A stretch of 24,976 bases of DNA from GWA2-44-9 sp964429675 (GTDB taxonomy: Bacteria > Patescibacteriota > Minisyncoccia > 2-02-FULL-40-12 > GWA2-44-9): the NCBI GenBank assembly GCA_964429675.1, contig CAYSDF010000006.1, positions 1 through 24,976 of the forward strand, written 5' to 3'. Positions within the stretch are counted from its first letter, which is position 1, and the number at the start of each line of letters is the position of its first letter. The position numbers and the translations under genes are program-made. The notes beneath the pieces were generated by a model. The model was given only the letters and a program-made list of their open reading frames with translations. It was not told where the DNA came from and made no database searches. Below, piece after piece: positions 1 to 6,164 of the stretch.

Positions 1-280
1 CTATTTTTACATGTTTTAAATTGCCTTCTTGGTCAAAATATACAAAATCATAGCCATCGACAGAGAACTGAACATCCTTGTTATCATAGTATCCAAGTAT
101 CCCCTTGCCAGCTTCAGCCATGCCCGATAGTTCCTCAGACAAGTATCGGTTTTCTAATAAAGTATCCGAATTTACGCCTATATATACTTCGAGATTCCTA
201 AAACGAATTTTTTCTGATTGGTGCTCTGGATTATCTTTGGCATTAATGATGATTTTATCTTCGATAATATGCTCTTTCAT
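1..280 (-). CDS. Hypothetical protein, 3' end beyond window
   Basis: An open frame runs on the minus strand from ATG at 280 to the window edge, giving about 93 residues that begin MKEHIIEDKIIINAKDNPEH. The visible part is acidic and soluble, with no signal peptide or membrane segment. I recognise no family. A purine-rich AGGAGG lies near 302-307, about 21 nt before the ATG, which is farther than usual; no closer in-frame start exists. It follows the first 107-bp repeat (308-414), so it is the third gene in a series in which repeat copies separate consecutive minus-strand genes. That it is coding is inferred from the open frame and the upstream Shine-Dalgarno-like sequence. The function is unknown. 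Confidence 0.55.
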   Translation of the reverse strand, partial: MKEHIIEDKIIINAKDNPEHQSEKIRFRNLEVYIGVNSDTLLENRYLSEELSGMAEAGKGILGYYDNKDVQFSVDGYDFVYFDQEGNLKHVKI

Positions 281-307
281 ATTAAAGACTATAACTAAAT
301 TCCTCCT

Positions 308-414
308 AAAAATCAAAACCAGGTAGTGAATTTTTGAGCTGCCTCTGGCATTTGCGCTTTTAGCGCATCTCAAAAATCTACTACCTGGCAAAAAAAGGCC
401 TCTTGGGCCTTTAA
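308..414 (-). repeat. 107-bp repeat, copy 1: three-way-junction hairpin plus terminator
   Basis: This copy is nearly identical to 1399-1505; I see one difference, C339 versus T1430. On the minus strand it begins with a terminator hairpin. An outer stem of about 20 positions follows: CCAGGTAGT pairs with ACTACCTGG, then ATTTTTGAG with CTCAAAAAT, with one A-C mismatch and one G-U pair between. The outer stem encloses two small perfect hairpins, TGCGCT-AAA-AGCGCA and TGCC-AGA-GGCA. A T-rich stretch follows. It sits between the radical SAM gene and the partial gene at 280. Confidence 0.9.
390..412 (-). terminator. Rho-independent terminator after the radical SAM gene
   Basis: On the minus strand AAAGGCC pairs with GGCCTTT around a 5-nt loop and is followed by more T. 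It starts 4 nt after the stop codon at 416. It forms the 5' part of the 107-bp repeat. Confidence 0.8.
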
Positions 415-415
415 T

Positions 416-1345
416 CTATTCGATAATACTCATCCTCAATCCGAGACTTAGGGTTCGAATTCCTTCTTGAGATAAATTCAATCCATCAGTGTAGGCTGTT
501 ACTATACATCCGCATTCAGAACAATCAGCCTTATCGGAAAGGATACATTGGGGGATCGGCCTTCCATCGGCATAAAAGGAACGAGACAATCTTGCGGTTC
601 CACAGGTATCTGGTGTTTGATTTTTTGTATAATTCGGATGTAACCTCCCAATCATTTCTTCGGTCATGGTCATAAAATTGCCATGATAACTTTTTAATTC
701 TAATAATTTCTCCACAATCCAAGCTCGATCATCAGTTGAAAGCCTCAAGCTGTCATCGTTAGCTCCCTTAATAGGAGTCATCGTGCTAAACACGATTCCA
801 TCTGCTAGTTTATTATCTTTCCAAACATCAACAGTATCAGAAATATATTTATAATTCAGTTTATTCAAAACTGAGTGAATATAAGCTCGAAATTCTCCTC
901 TGTCCCTTGCTGCTGAAAGATGTTTGATAATCCGATCATATAGACCTGGCATCCGGCGAACCTGATCATGAATTCTAGCATTCGGACCATCTATAGAAAT
1001 AAAATGGGTAGCTTTTAGATTTAAAAGCGGGGTTGTCCCTGAAGTCACAATCCAAGTAATCGGGAGGATGCCGACAAGCTTTGGAAGAAGATCTCGCCGA
1101 ACATATGGCTCTCCACCAACTAAGGTAGCATGAATAAAACCTTCTTTTTTTCTTTTTTCAAAGAAATAAATAACATCATCGTCACTTAATTCCTTTACTC
1201 TCTCCTGCGCTCGCCAATAACACTGACAACCGACTGGACAGCGATCGCTTACATTAAAACTGAAACCATAAGGTTTACCCCTTAACATTGTAACTGCCCC
1301 ACTAGCAATATCAGGTAACTTACCCATAAGCTTATTCAGTCGCAT
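416..1345 (-). CDS. Radical SAM protein with atypical CxxxCxC cluster motif
   Basis: This 309-aa protein has the layout of SPASM/HpnH-like radical SAM enzymes. The cluster motif lies at residues 36-42 (RCPVGCQCYW), followed by a GGEPYVR motif, a SIDGPNARIHDQVRR segment typical of the SAM half-barrel, and a C-terminal cysteine group (TCG, then QCIL, DCSECGC) that may bind an auxiliary Fe-S cluster. The usual spacing is CxxxCxxC; here it reads CxxxCxC, with Tyr where the third Cys is expected. I chose ATG 1345 because GAGGGG lies about 6 nt upstream; an in-frame TTG at 1369 would add 8 residues. Identical 107-bp repeats bound the gene on both sides. The substrate is unknown. Neighbours are a RapZ-like domain protein and TatD, which do not define a pathway. 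Confidence 0.8.
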   Translation of the reverse strand: MRLNKLMGKLPDIASGAVTMLRGKPYGFSFNVSDRCPVGCQCYWRAQERVKELSDDDVIYFFEKRKKEGFIHATLVGGEPYVRRDLLPKLVGILPITWIVTSGTTPLLNLKATHFISIDGPNARIHDQVRRMPGLYDRIIKHLSAARDRGEFRAYIHSVLNKLNYKYISDTVDVWKDNKLADGIVFSTMTPIKGANDDSLRLSTDDRAWIVEKLLELKSYHGNFMTMTEEMIGRLHPNYTKNQTPDTCGTARLSRSFYADGRPIPQCILSDKADCSECGCIVTAYTDGLNLSQEGIRTLSLGLRMSIIE

Positions 1346-1398
1346 ATCTCCCCTCTTCTCTTCTTTCAAAGAACCTACAGACTATATCATAAAATTAA

Positions 1399-1505
1399 AA
1401 AAATCAAAACCAGGTAGTGAATTTTTGAGTTGCCTCTGGCATTTGCGCTTTTAGCGCATCTCAAAAATCTACTACCTGGCAAAAAAAGGCCTCTTGGGCC
1501 TTTAA
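1399..1505 (-). repeat. 107-bp repeat, copy 2
   Basis: This is a direct copy of 308-414, offset by exactly 1091 bp, with a single substitution seen at 1430. It has the same order on the minus strand: terminator, long stem, two inner hairpins, T-rich tail. It lies between the stop of the RapZ-like gene and the start of the radical SAM gene, so its non-terminator half falls in the radical SAM leader. Confidence 0.9.
1481..1503 (-). terminator. Rho-independent terminator after the RapZ-like gene
   Basis: The AAAGGCC/GGCCTTT stem has a 5-nt loop and a T-tract on the minus strand. It starts 3 nt past the stop codon at 1507 and is the same sequence as the terminator at 390-412. Confidence 0.8.
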
Positions 1506-1506
1506 A

Positions 1507-1932
1507 TTATTTAGCGGGCCAGTGCGCCCGCTCCAGATGCACCAGCTCTACTTCCACTTCGGGAAAAACCAGTTTTATACAACCGGCGAGATGGTTGGCC
1601 AAATAAACACTGCGGTGTTGTCCAGCCGTACATCCGAAGTTGACGGTCATGATCTTAAAATCACGCCGAAGACATTTTTCTATATTTAATTTTACCATGA
1701 TCCAGGCCGCTCTAAAAAAATCTTGAGTTTCGGCATCTCTTTCAAGCGCATTCGCTACTTGTGAATCTAATCCCGTAAGATGCATATGAGAATAAGGAGC
1801 ACCGGGAACATGATTAGTATAATCATAGGCATCTATAGCCCGACAATCAAATACGAAGCCGCCGCCCTTTCCGGTTTTATCCGCCGGATAGCCAGTTCTT
1901 TTAAAACTGAAACTCTGGATCAGCACTTTCAC
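1507..1932 (-). CDS. Stand-alone RapZ C-terminal-domain protein
   Basis: The 141 residues match the C-terminal half of RapZ/YvcJ. They include an N-terminal FxFDCRAI-like segment (FVFDCRAIDAYDY), a LTGLDSQV segment, and the hallmark GCTAGQHRSVYLANHLA (Gly-Cys-Thr-x-Gly-x-His-Arg-Ser). In RapZ this domain binds small RNA or amino-sugar phosphates and carries a phosphate-binding loop. The N-terminal P-loop kinase-like domain (about 150 residues in RapZ) is absent, and the upstream sequence is tatD, so this is a genuine short form. The start is GTG at 1932, with GAGGTG a few bases upstream. It lies 33 bp downstream of tatD and ends directly at a terminator. Its role in this organism is unknown; RNA or nucleotide-sugar binding is inference. 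Confidence 0.8.
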   Translation of the reverse strand: MKVLIQSFSFKRTGYPADKTGKGGGFVFDCRAIDAYDYTNHVPGAPYSHMHLTGLDSQVANALERDAETQDFFRAAWIMVKLNIEKCLRRDFKIMTVNFGCTAGQHRSVYLANHLAGCIKLVFPEVEVELVHLERAHWPAK

Positions 1933-1965
1933 TGGACACCTCTACGACAAAGAACTTCCTCAGTT

Positions 1966-2811
1966 TTATATCAGTTTAAAGAGTTTCTGACAATTCTTTG
2001 TTGTTTGTTCAATCACTTTTTCTAATGGCTCTTTTTTGAGTTCGGCTAGTTTTTTGGCCACTTCAACAACACGAGCCGGTTCGTTTCTTTGGCCGCGAAA
2101 TGGTTCCGGTGAAAGAAACGGCGCGTCAGTCTCAAGAAGTATCCTATCAAGCGGAGCATATTTTACGACTTCATCGTACTGACGGGCGAAAGTGATGATC
2201 CCGTTGAAGCCCAAGTAAAAGCCCTGCTCTAAGTATTTCTTAGCTTCGTTTTTTGTACCGGTAAATGAATGGGCCACGCCACCCATATTAGTATTATGTA
2301 TTAAGTATTTAGTATTAAGGATTTCCAGCATGTCAGAATGGACTCTTCCAGAACTGCCTTTTGCCGCATCACGAGAGTGAATAATAACTGGCTTGTTGTA
2401 TTTAATGGCTAGCTCAAGGAATAAGCTAAAAACTTTTTTTTGCCTTATTTGTTTATCAGCCTCAGGAGTACGATAGTAATCTAATCCAATCTCTCCAACA
2501 GCTATAACTTTGCCGTCAATTACTAAGTCCTCATACTCCTTAATACTTAATACTTGCCCCTTGATACTCTCCCCTGCATCATTAGGATGTAGTCCAACCG
2601 AGGCCCACATATTGTCATGCTTTTGAGCAAGCTTAATTCCCTTCTTTGAAGTCTCTAGATCTACGCCTACACAAATCATAGAAACACCGGCATCCTTGGC
2701 GCGCCTTAAAATCTCTTCGCGGTCATTACTTGCCCCGTAACTGCCGTCAGGCAGTTTTACGGGGTCATATTGTTCCATCTGAGGATGGCAGTGGGAGTCA
2801 AATATTGACAT
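1966..2811 (-). CDS. tatD: TatD-family metal-dependent DNase
   Basis: This 281-aa TIM-barrel hydrolase is of the TatD/YcfH family, which carries out 3'-5' exonuclease or deoxyribonuclease activity in DNA quality control. Metal-binding motifs are in order: FDSHCHP at the N-terminus, SVGLHPND, GEIGLDYY, IIHSRDA, AHSFTG and LLETDAPFLSPEP. The protein carries extra in-frame segments relative to the family core. One is a palindrome-encoded insert near residues 15-28 (DPVKLPDGSYGASND). Two others are AT-rich, near 2286-2320 and 2541-2560, built from TATTAAGTATTAAG-like sequence and encoding NTKYLIHNTN and VLSIKEY. These lie in surface loops as far as I can judge. The start at 2811 overlaps the -35 box of a divergent promoter. 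The RapZ-like gene follows after 33 bp. Confidence 0.93.
   Translation of the reverse strand: MSIFDSHCHPQMEQYDPVKLPDGSYGASNDREEILRRAKDAGVSMICVGVDLETSKKGIKLAQKHDNMWASVGLHPNDAGESIKGQVLSIKEYEDLVIDGKVIAVGEIGLDYYRTPEADKQIRQKKVFSLFLELAIKYNKPVIIHSRDAAKGSSGRVHSDMLEILNTKYLIHNTNMGGVAHSFTGTKNEAKKYLEQGFYLGFNGIITFARQYDEVVKYAPLDRILLETDAPFLSPEPFRGQRNEPARVVEVAKKLAELKKEPLEKVIEQTTKNCQKLFKLI
2733..2764. repeat. In-frame palindromic insert within tatD
   Basis: The arms CCCCGTAACTGCC and GGCAGTTTTACGGGG pair almost perfectly around a GTCA loop, with two extra bases in one arm. The insert is read in frame as DPVKLPDGSYG. The outer ends (CCCCGTRA / TTTTACGGGG) match those of the insert in rsmI at 5490-5536, while the inner parts differ. 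Confidence 0.75.
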
Positions 2812-2832
2812 CTGATTTAATTATGATACAAT
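2805..2832 (+). promoter_or_regulatory. Promoter for the 54-aa membrane peptide
   Basis: TTGACA at 2805-2810 and TACAAT at 2827-2832 are separated by 16 bp. Transcription would start near 2839, just upstream of the GAAGGAGG ribosome site at about 2848-2855. The -35 box overlaps the tatD start codon, so the two genes may compete. Confidence 0.65.
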
Positions 2833-2859
2833 TTATAAGCCGATTCTGAAGGAGGGCTA

Positions 2860-3024
2860 ATGATCTTAAAGATTCTTCTGGGAGTGCTCGGGGTTGCAAT
2901 GGTGATATGCGCCATACAGATTGCGAGAATTGCTCTTAAAGTTTTCCAAATAATCGGAAAAGTCGTACGAACTGAAGAGCTGATTCAGTCCAAGCAGGGA
3001 GAAAAAGACAAACCTTCCCCTTAA
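2860..3024 (+). CDS. Small single-pass membrane protein, 54 aa
   Basis: The ATG at 2860 is preceded at ideal distance by a strong GGAGGG Shine-Dalgarno sequence and a good promoter. The product begins MILKILLGVLGVAMVICAIQ, a single hydrophobic helix of about 22 residues. An amphipathic basic stretch (ARIALKVFQIIGKVVR) and a charged tail ending KDKPSP follow. No family is recognised. It is divergent from tatD and convergent with metG, whose stop lies 28 bp beyond. The promoter and ribosome site make a real gene likely despite the length. A membrane-anchored regulator or a toxin-like peptide are both conceivable, but nothing in the sequence decides. Confidence 0.65.
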   Translation: MILKILLGVLGVAMVICAIQIARIALKVFQIIGKVVRTEELIQSKQGEKDKPSP

Positions 3025-3052
3025 ATTAGTAAGCCGGAATAATGCTGACTTT

Positions 3053-4573
3053 TTAATTTAGCCGCGGGAACAATCCCCCGCCCTTGCCCTCCGAAGCTTT
3101 ATGCAAAGGAGGGATTTTTTTTACTAAAAATTTATAGCCTCCCAATGTCTTGGCATTCTTATCAGCTCCCAACGCTTCAAAAATCTTATCGGCTGTCTCA
3201 GGCATAAAAGGCAAAAGCATCCAGGCAACATTGTATAGTACATGGACAAGATTGGTCATAATCCTTAAGAATTCTGCTTCGTCATGCTTAATTGCCGCCC
3301 AGGGCTTTTTATCATCCATATATTTGTCCCCAAAGCTGATCAGCTCCCAGACATTACCTATGGCCTCATGCAAGGCGAAACGGTCTATATTTTCTCGATA
3401 TCTTTTGAAAGATTCATCCACGTTTTCGTTGACTTCTTTCCCGAGAATATCTTTGTTGAAAATTAACTCGCCACCAAGTTTTGATTCTATAAGAGTTATA
3501 ACTCTTTGGACTAAATTACCCAGACCATTGGCCAAATCGCCGTTGTATCGCTCTTCAAGTTTCTTATATGAAAAATTGCCGTCCTCACCCGAAGGAATCT
3601 CACGAAGTAAGAAATATCTGGTCACCTCGACTCCATATTTTTTTATTAGTTCGAAAGGATCGATAACGTTTCCGATGGTCTTAGACATTTTCTGACCGTC
3701 GACATTGATAAACCCGTGTACATATATAGCTTTGGGCAAAGGCATCTCAGCAGACAGAAGCATTGCCGGCCAGATCATAGCATGAAAACGAAAAATATCT
3801 TTTCCCACAAGATGAACATCTGCCGGCCAAAATTTCCTGAATTTGTCTCCGCCATCAGCAGAATATAAGGCTGAGATATAATTCGTCAAAGCATCGGCCC
3901 AGACATACATGGTCTGAGTACTATCTCCCGGAACAGGGATGCCCCAATCTGAATCTTTCATTATTCTTGAGAAACTGACATCTTCGGCATCTTCAATTAT
4001 GTTTAAAATTTCGCTCTTTCTTGATTCAGGAACAATTTTTAATTCCCCACTTTCTATCAGATCTTTGACCTGCTTCTTATACTTAGTGAGCTTAAAAAAC
4101 CAGTTTTCCTCTTCGATCTTCTCTGGTTCCGTCTTATGCAATGGACAAAGCCCATCTACTAAATCGCTTTTTTTGATAAAGGCTTCATGCCCCACGCAAT
4201 ATAGTCCCTCGTAGTTTTTCTTATAGAGATCGTCGCCTATTAAGCCCCAGAATTTTTTGGCTGTTGGCCAATGCCTGACCTGATCCGAGGTTCTGATAAA
4301 GTCATCGTTGGAGATATTCAGTTCTTTAGTCAGATCTAAAACTCTGGCCGATATTGCATCGACAAATTCTTTCGGCGACTTTCCGGCCTTATTGGCGGCT
4401 TTGATGACGGTCGTGCCATGTTCATCGGTGCCGGTAAGAAACCAGGTATCATTGCCCAAAAGACGATTGTACCTAGCTAAAAAATCCGCCTGTAACAGCT
4501 CCAGAGCAAAGCCGACATGAGGCGATCCATTGGCATACATGATTGAGGTTGTAATGTAGAATTTATTTTTCAT
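3053..4573 (-). CDS. metG: Methionyl-tRNA synthetase
   Basis: This class I aminoacyl-tRNA synthetase charges tRNA-Met. The HIGH-type motif is HVGF (residues 19-22), with TGTDEHGTTV after it, the KMSKS loop reads KMSKT (near residue 300), and an anticodon-binding helical domain runs to about residue 490. The single zinc knuckle has C126-x2-H129 and C143-x2-H146, where one-knuckle MetRSs usually have CxxC and CxxH. No C-terminal EMAP-like RNA-binding domain is present. The last ~18 residues (PPLHKASEGKGGGLFPRLN) are encoded by palindromic repeat sequence. I prefer ATG 4573, which gives MKNKFYITTS; ATGs at 4588 and 4597 are in frame. The start overlaps the upstream gene's stop by 11 nt, so it is translationally coupled. 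Confidence 0.95.
   Translation of the reverse strand: MKNKFYITTSIMYANGSPHVGFALELLQADFLARYNRLLGNDTWFLTGTDEHGTTVIKAANKAGKSPKEFVDAISARVLDLTKELNISNDDFIRTSDQVRHWPTAKKFWGLIGDDLYKKNYEGLYCVGHEAFIKKSDLVDGLCPLHKTEPEKIEEENWFFKLTKYKKQVKDLIESGELKIVPESRKSEILNIIEDAEDVSFSRIMKDSDWGIPVPGDSTQTMYVWADALTNYISALYSADGGDKFRKFWPADVHLVGKDIFRFHAMIWPAMLLSAEMPLPKAIYVHGFINVDGQKMSKTIGNVIDPFELIKKYGVEVTRYFLLREIPSGEDGNFSYKKLEERYNGDLANGLGNLVQRVITLIESKLGGELIFNKDILGKEVNENVDESFKRYRENIDRFALHEAIGNVWELISFGDKYMDDKKPWAAIKHDEAEFLRIMTNLVHVLYNVAWMLLPFMPETADKIFEALGADKNAKTLGGYKFLVKKIPPLHKASEGKGGGLFPRLN
3064..3113. repeat. Palindromic repeats forming the metG 3' end
   Basis: Two hairpins lie side by side: GCGGG/CCCGC (3064-3081) and CCCTCC/GGAGGG (3087-3113), the latter with a partly paired interior. 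They encode the C-terminal PPLHKASEGKGGG tail of MetRS. HKASEG-like peptides recall repeat-derived tails I associate with Patescibacteria genomes; that recollection is not proof. Confidence 0.6.
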
Positions 4574-5342
4574 TTTCTTGGGATTCATACCAATCAATTA
4601 AATGATCGGCGACCTCATTTGCATCTTCTCGTGCATTTTTTATATTCTCCTGGATATCGCCTTCGTCGTCGCTTCTGTCAAAGCTTCTACCAAGTTGAGA
4701 CTTCAAGGTTTTTGAGTGTAGCTCTGTTTTTTTCTTAAAAACTCCTGACAAATTATCATTGCTATAGATTCCTGGGAGATGGTCCACGCCTATATATATA
4801 TTATCCCCCAGCTTTTTCTTAACTTCATCTTCATAACCTAACAACATGCCAACTGTTACGATATCGAAATGAGCGCCTAAAGATCTTAACGCATTTACAA
4901 TGGGAAGGAGACTGCTCCCAGACGCTATAGTATCTGTTACAATAAGTACTTTCTTGTCGCTAGCAATATTTAGATTTTTTAGAAATGACCTTACGGAACT
5001 ATATTTTCCCCCTTCGCCCTCTTCATCCCAAGTTCCGAAATTACGTGACCCAGCGATAAATCTCACCTCGGGAGAATTGTACCCTTTTTGCTCATAAATC
5101 TTTCTAATAAATCTGGAGAAAATTAAGGTAGGGATTCTTCCGGAAGCATCATCGCCAATAATTACGGCGTAGTCACCCTTTTCTATACTAGGTTGAATCT
5201 GCTCAATCAGACGCTTAATAGGGCCCTCTATTTCTACGATTGCATGGTGTGGGCTTCTTTTTACCTCACTCGTTTTTTGAGCTTCGACGGTTTTATTTTC
5301 ACGTCGAATCTCTTCAATTATACCTTTATATTTTTCGGGCAT
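4563..5342 (-). CDS. Phosphoribosyltransferase-like protein
   Basis: The middle of this 259-aa protein has a type I phosphoribosyltransferase fold signature. The PRPP loop VLIVTDTIASGSS has two hydrophobics, Thr-Asp-Thr and a Gly/Ser-rich turn. An earlier segment, YAVIIGDDASGRIP, would hold the conserved small-residue loop, and FIAGSRNFG lies where the flexible loop is expected. The C-terminal ~60 residues are highly charged and probably helical. The substrate base cannot be assigned. I chose ATG 5342, right after the rsmI stop, over an in-frame TTG at 5357 that would overlap rsmI. It sits between rsmI and metG with overlaps or near-zero gaps, so it is probably in their operon. Confidence 0.7.
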   Translation of the reverse strand: MPEKYKGIIEEIRRENKTVEAQKTSEVKRSPHHAIVEIEGPIKRLIEQIQPSIEKGDYAVIIGDDASGRIPTLIFSRFIRKIYEQKGYNSPEVRFIAGSRNFGTWDEEGEGGKYSSVRSFLKNLNIASDKKVLIVTDTIASGSSLLPIVNALRSLGAHFDIVTVGMLLGYEDEVKKKLGDNIYIGVDHLPGIYSNDNLSGVFKKKTELHSKTLKSQLGRSFDRSDDEGDIQENIKNAREDANEVADHLIDWYESQENEK

Positions 5343-5343
5343 A

Positions 5344-6072
5344 TTATTTAGGACCAATCACTACTACAAATTCTCCTAGTGTTTGATTTTTATTTAGTTT
5401 TAATTGGCGCTCTATTTCATCCGCAGTGCCCCGGTATACGGTCTCAAATTGCTTGGTTAGCTCCCGGCCAACCATAAGCGGCCTCCCTGCCCCGTGATCC
5501 CGTAAAGAGACTCCGTCTCCACGGGATTTTACGGGGTCCCCTATCTGGGATAATGTCCGCAACTCTTCCAGCGCTTTCATTATCCTATACTTTGATTCAT
5601 AAAAAACAATCGTATCTTCTATGTCAGAAATATTTTTAAAAAATGTCTGACGGCCTTTCTTGTGGGGCGGAAAACCAAGATACACAAACTTGTCTGCCGG
5701 AAATCCGCTTATACTCAATGCTGCAACAGCAGCATTGGCGCCGGGTATTGGCACTATCTTGCAATCTGGCACCGACTCCAAAATACTTTTTACCAGAAAA
5801 CTACCTGGATCATTAATGCCCGGGGTTCCGGCATCAGATACCAGGGCAATATTTTTGCCCTCTTTAAGTAGCTCTATGACACGGTCTATTTTTTTAATCG
5901 TACTGTGCTCGTGGTAGCTTATGACTTCTTTATTTATATTATATCTTTGCATTAAAACTCTCGTAACTCTTGTATCTTCAGCTAAAATCAAATCAACGGA
6001 TTGCAATACGGTGATGGCCCGGAGGGTTATATCTTCGAGATTACCAATTGGAGTAGCTACAATATAAAGCAT
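5344..6072 (-). CDS. rsmI: 16S rRNA 2'-O-ribose C1402 methyltransferase
   Basis: This 242-aa tetrapyrrole-methylase-fold enzyme would methylate the 2'-OH of 16S rRNA C1402 in the decoding centre. Visible family motifs are MLYIVATPIGNLEDITLRA, AEDTRVTRVLM, ALVSDAGTPGINDPGS, IPIPGANAAVAALSISGF, FYESKYRI and GRELTKQFETVYRG. A palindromic element at 5490-5536 adds DPVKSRGDGVSLRDHGAG between the FYES helix region and the GRELTK strand, in frame and without a stop. The length is near the short end for the family because the C-terminal extension is absent. A 22-codon relic of another rsmI 5' end lies just upstream. It is followed with no gap by the phosphoribosyltransferase-like gene. Confidence 0.93.
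   Translation of the reverse strand: MLYIVATPIGNLEDITLRAITVLQSVDLILAEDTRVTRVLMQRYNINKEVISYHEHSTIKKIDRVIELLKEGKNIALVSDAGTPGINDPGSFLVKSILESVPDCKIVPIPGANAAVAALSISGFPADKFVYLGFPPHKKGRQTFFKNISDIEDTIVFYESKYRIMKALEELRTLSQIGDPVKSRGDGVSLRDHGAGRPLMVGRELTKQFETVYRGTADEIERQLKLNKNQTLGEFVVVIGPK
5490..5536. repeat. In-frame palindromic insert within rsmI
   Basis: A long imperfect palindrome reads CCCCGTGATCCCGTAAAGAG on one arm and pairs with CACGGGATTTTACGGGG on the other through nested GAGAC/GTCTC. Its ends match those of the tatD insert. It is read as DPVKSRGDGVSLRDHG and interrupts a region where RsmI proteins normally have only a short loop. Confidence 0.75.
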
Positions 6073-6093
6073 TTTATATAAGGTTGTCCTGAT

Positions 6094-6162
6094 TTACTTT
6101 GCGCAATACACAATTAGCAAATCGGGACCAATCGGTGTGGCTACAACATATAGAGTGGGCAT
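6094..6162 (-). pseudogene. Relic of an rsmI 5' end
   Basis: ATG at 6162 opens a 22-residue frame beginning MPTLYVVATPIG, which is the canonical RsmI N-terminus and parallels the intact gene's MLYIVATPIG. After the Gly it diverges (PDLLIVYCAK) and stops at 6094. The DNA also resembles the true rsmI start. It begins 2 nt after the stop of the upstream permease, exactly where an operon gene should start. Confidence 0.65.
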
Positions 6163-6164
6163 GA

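Noticed and set aside
308..414. Integron attC site
   Set aside because: The hairpin lacks the GTTRRRY/RYYYAAC core and no integrase is visible; only a loose cassette analogy is kept.
308..1505. CRISPR array
   Set aside because: Only two copies 1.1 kb apart with a gene between; no short regular spacers here or elsewhere in the window.
3150..3695. 181-codon open frame on the plus strand
   Set aside because: It lies antisense inside metG, has no family resemblance and no ribosome site; a shadow of the metG reading frame.
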